5,338 nucleotides of DNA from contig CAIKFN010000117.1 of NCBI GenBank assembly GCA_903826715.1, positions 1 through 5,338 of the forward strand. Reading direction: 5' to 3'. The translations under genes and the position numbers were made by a program. The notes under the pieces are model-generated. The model was given only the letters and a program-made list of their open reading frames with translations, was not told the origin of the DNA and ran no database searches. This DNA comes from an uncultured Actinomycetes bacterium. GTDB lineage: Bacteria > Actinomycetota > Acidimicrobiia > Acidimicrobiales > RAAP-2. Shown one piece after another: positions 5,237-5,338 of this stretch (position 1 is its first letter; each line of letters begins with the position of its first letter).

Positions 5237-5321
5237 TGGTGGGCCAGGAGGGATTTGAACCCCCGTAGGCAAAGCCGTCTGGTTTACAGCCAGATCCCAT
5301 TGGCCACTCGGGCACTGACCC
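5237..5321 (-). tRNA. trnY: tRNA-Tyr (anticodon GTA), CCA encoded
   Basis: An 85-nt class II tRNA on the minus strand. Acceptor GGGTCAG/CTGGCCC has one U-G pair. The D arm has a 3-bp CCC/GGG stem, usual for long-variable-arm tRNAs. The anticodon stem TCTGG/CCAGA carries loop CTGTAAA, giving anticodon GTA (Tyr). A long variable arm follows, then a T arm with TTCAAAT. Discriminator A is followed by an encoded CCA (5239-5237), unlike the three other tRNAs here. Class II shape with GTA identifies bacterial tRNA-Tyr. Confidence 0.97.
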
Positions 5322-5338
5322 GTCGAGAATCCTACTTC

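Overview
The window looks like a piece of an actinobacterial chromosome. It carries the translation/transcription block tRNA-Thr, tRNA-Met, rpmG, tRNA-Trp, secE, nusG, rplK, rplA on the minus strand. From family knowledge this is the order found in Mycobacterium and Streptomyces. NusG has an acidic N-terminal extension of the actinobacterial kind, and a polyprenol-phosphomannose-dependent mannosyltransferase of the MptA/MptB family lies nearby. Base composition is moderate (roughly half G+C by eye), intergenic gaps are short, and genes usually found between rpmG and tRNA-Trp are absent. These traits would fit a small-genome planktonic actinobacterium such as the acI/Nanopelagicales type. That lineage is an inference; only the phylum is well supported.

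Layout, left to right. Positions 1-208 are non-coding and, read on the minus strand, form the start of the rplA-rplJ intergenic region. This holds a GC-rich hairpin just after rplA and then a structured RNA that I read as a ribosomal protein L10 leader, cut by the window edge. Positions 209-2355 carry rplA, rplK, nusG and secE (all minus), with gaps of 8, 24 and 9 nt and stop codons merged into Shine-Dalgarno sequences. tRNA-Trp (2407-2479) lies directly upstream of secE. A 72-nt gap with small inverted repeats separates it from rpmG (2552-2716), which follows tRNA-Met (2771-2844) and tRNA-Thr (2850-2921).

The right half is accessory. A GNAT acetyltransferase of the phosphinothricin-acetyltransferase-like group runs on the plus strand, divergent from the tRNA-Thr operon. 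A 537-residue multi-pass mannosyltransferase converges on it, and the two stop codons overlap. Upstream of the mannosyltransferase, on the same minus strand, lies a class II tRNA-Tyr with encoded CCA, followed by a strong imperfect palindrome.

Functionally the left two-thirds is one translation-linked cluster: ribosomal proteins L33, L11 and L1, the NusG elongation factor that couples RNA polymerase to the ribosome, the SecE translocon subunit, and tRNAs. I found no unknown multi-gene system. The most interesting material is regulatory RNA at the left edge, the loss of one zinc-ligand cysteine in L33, and the compaction of a conserved neighbourhood.
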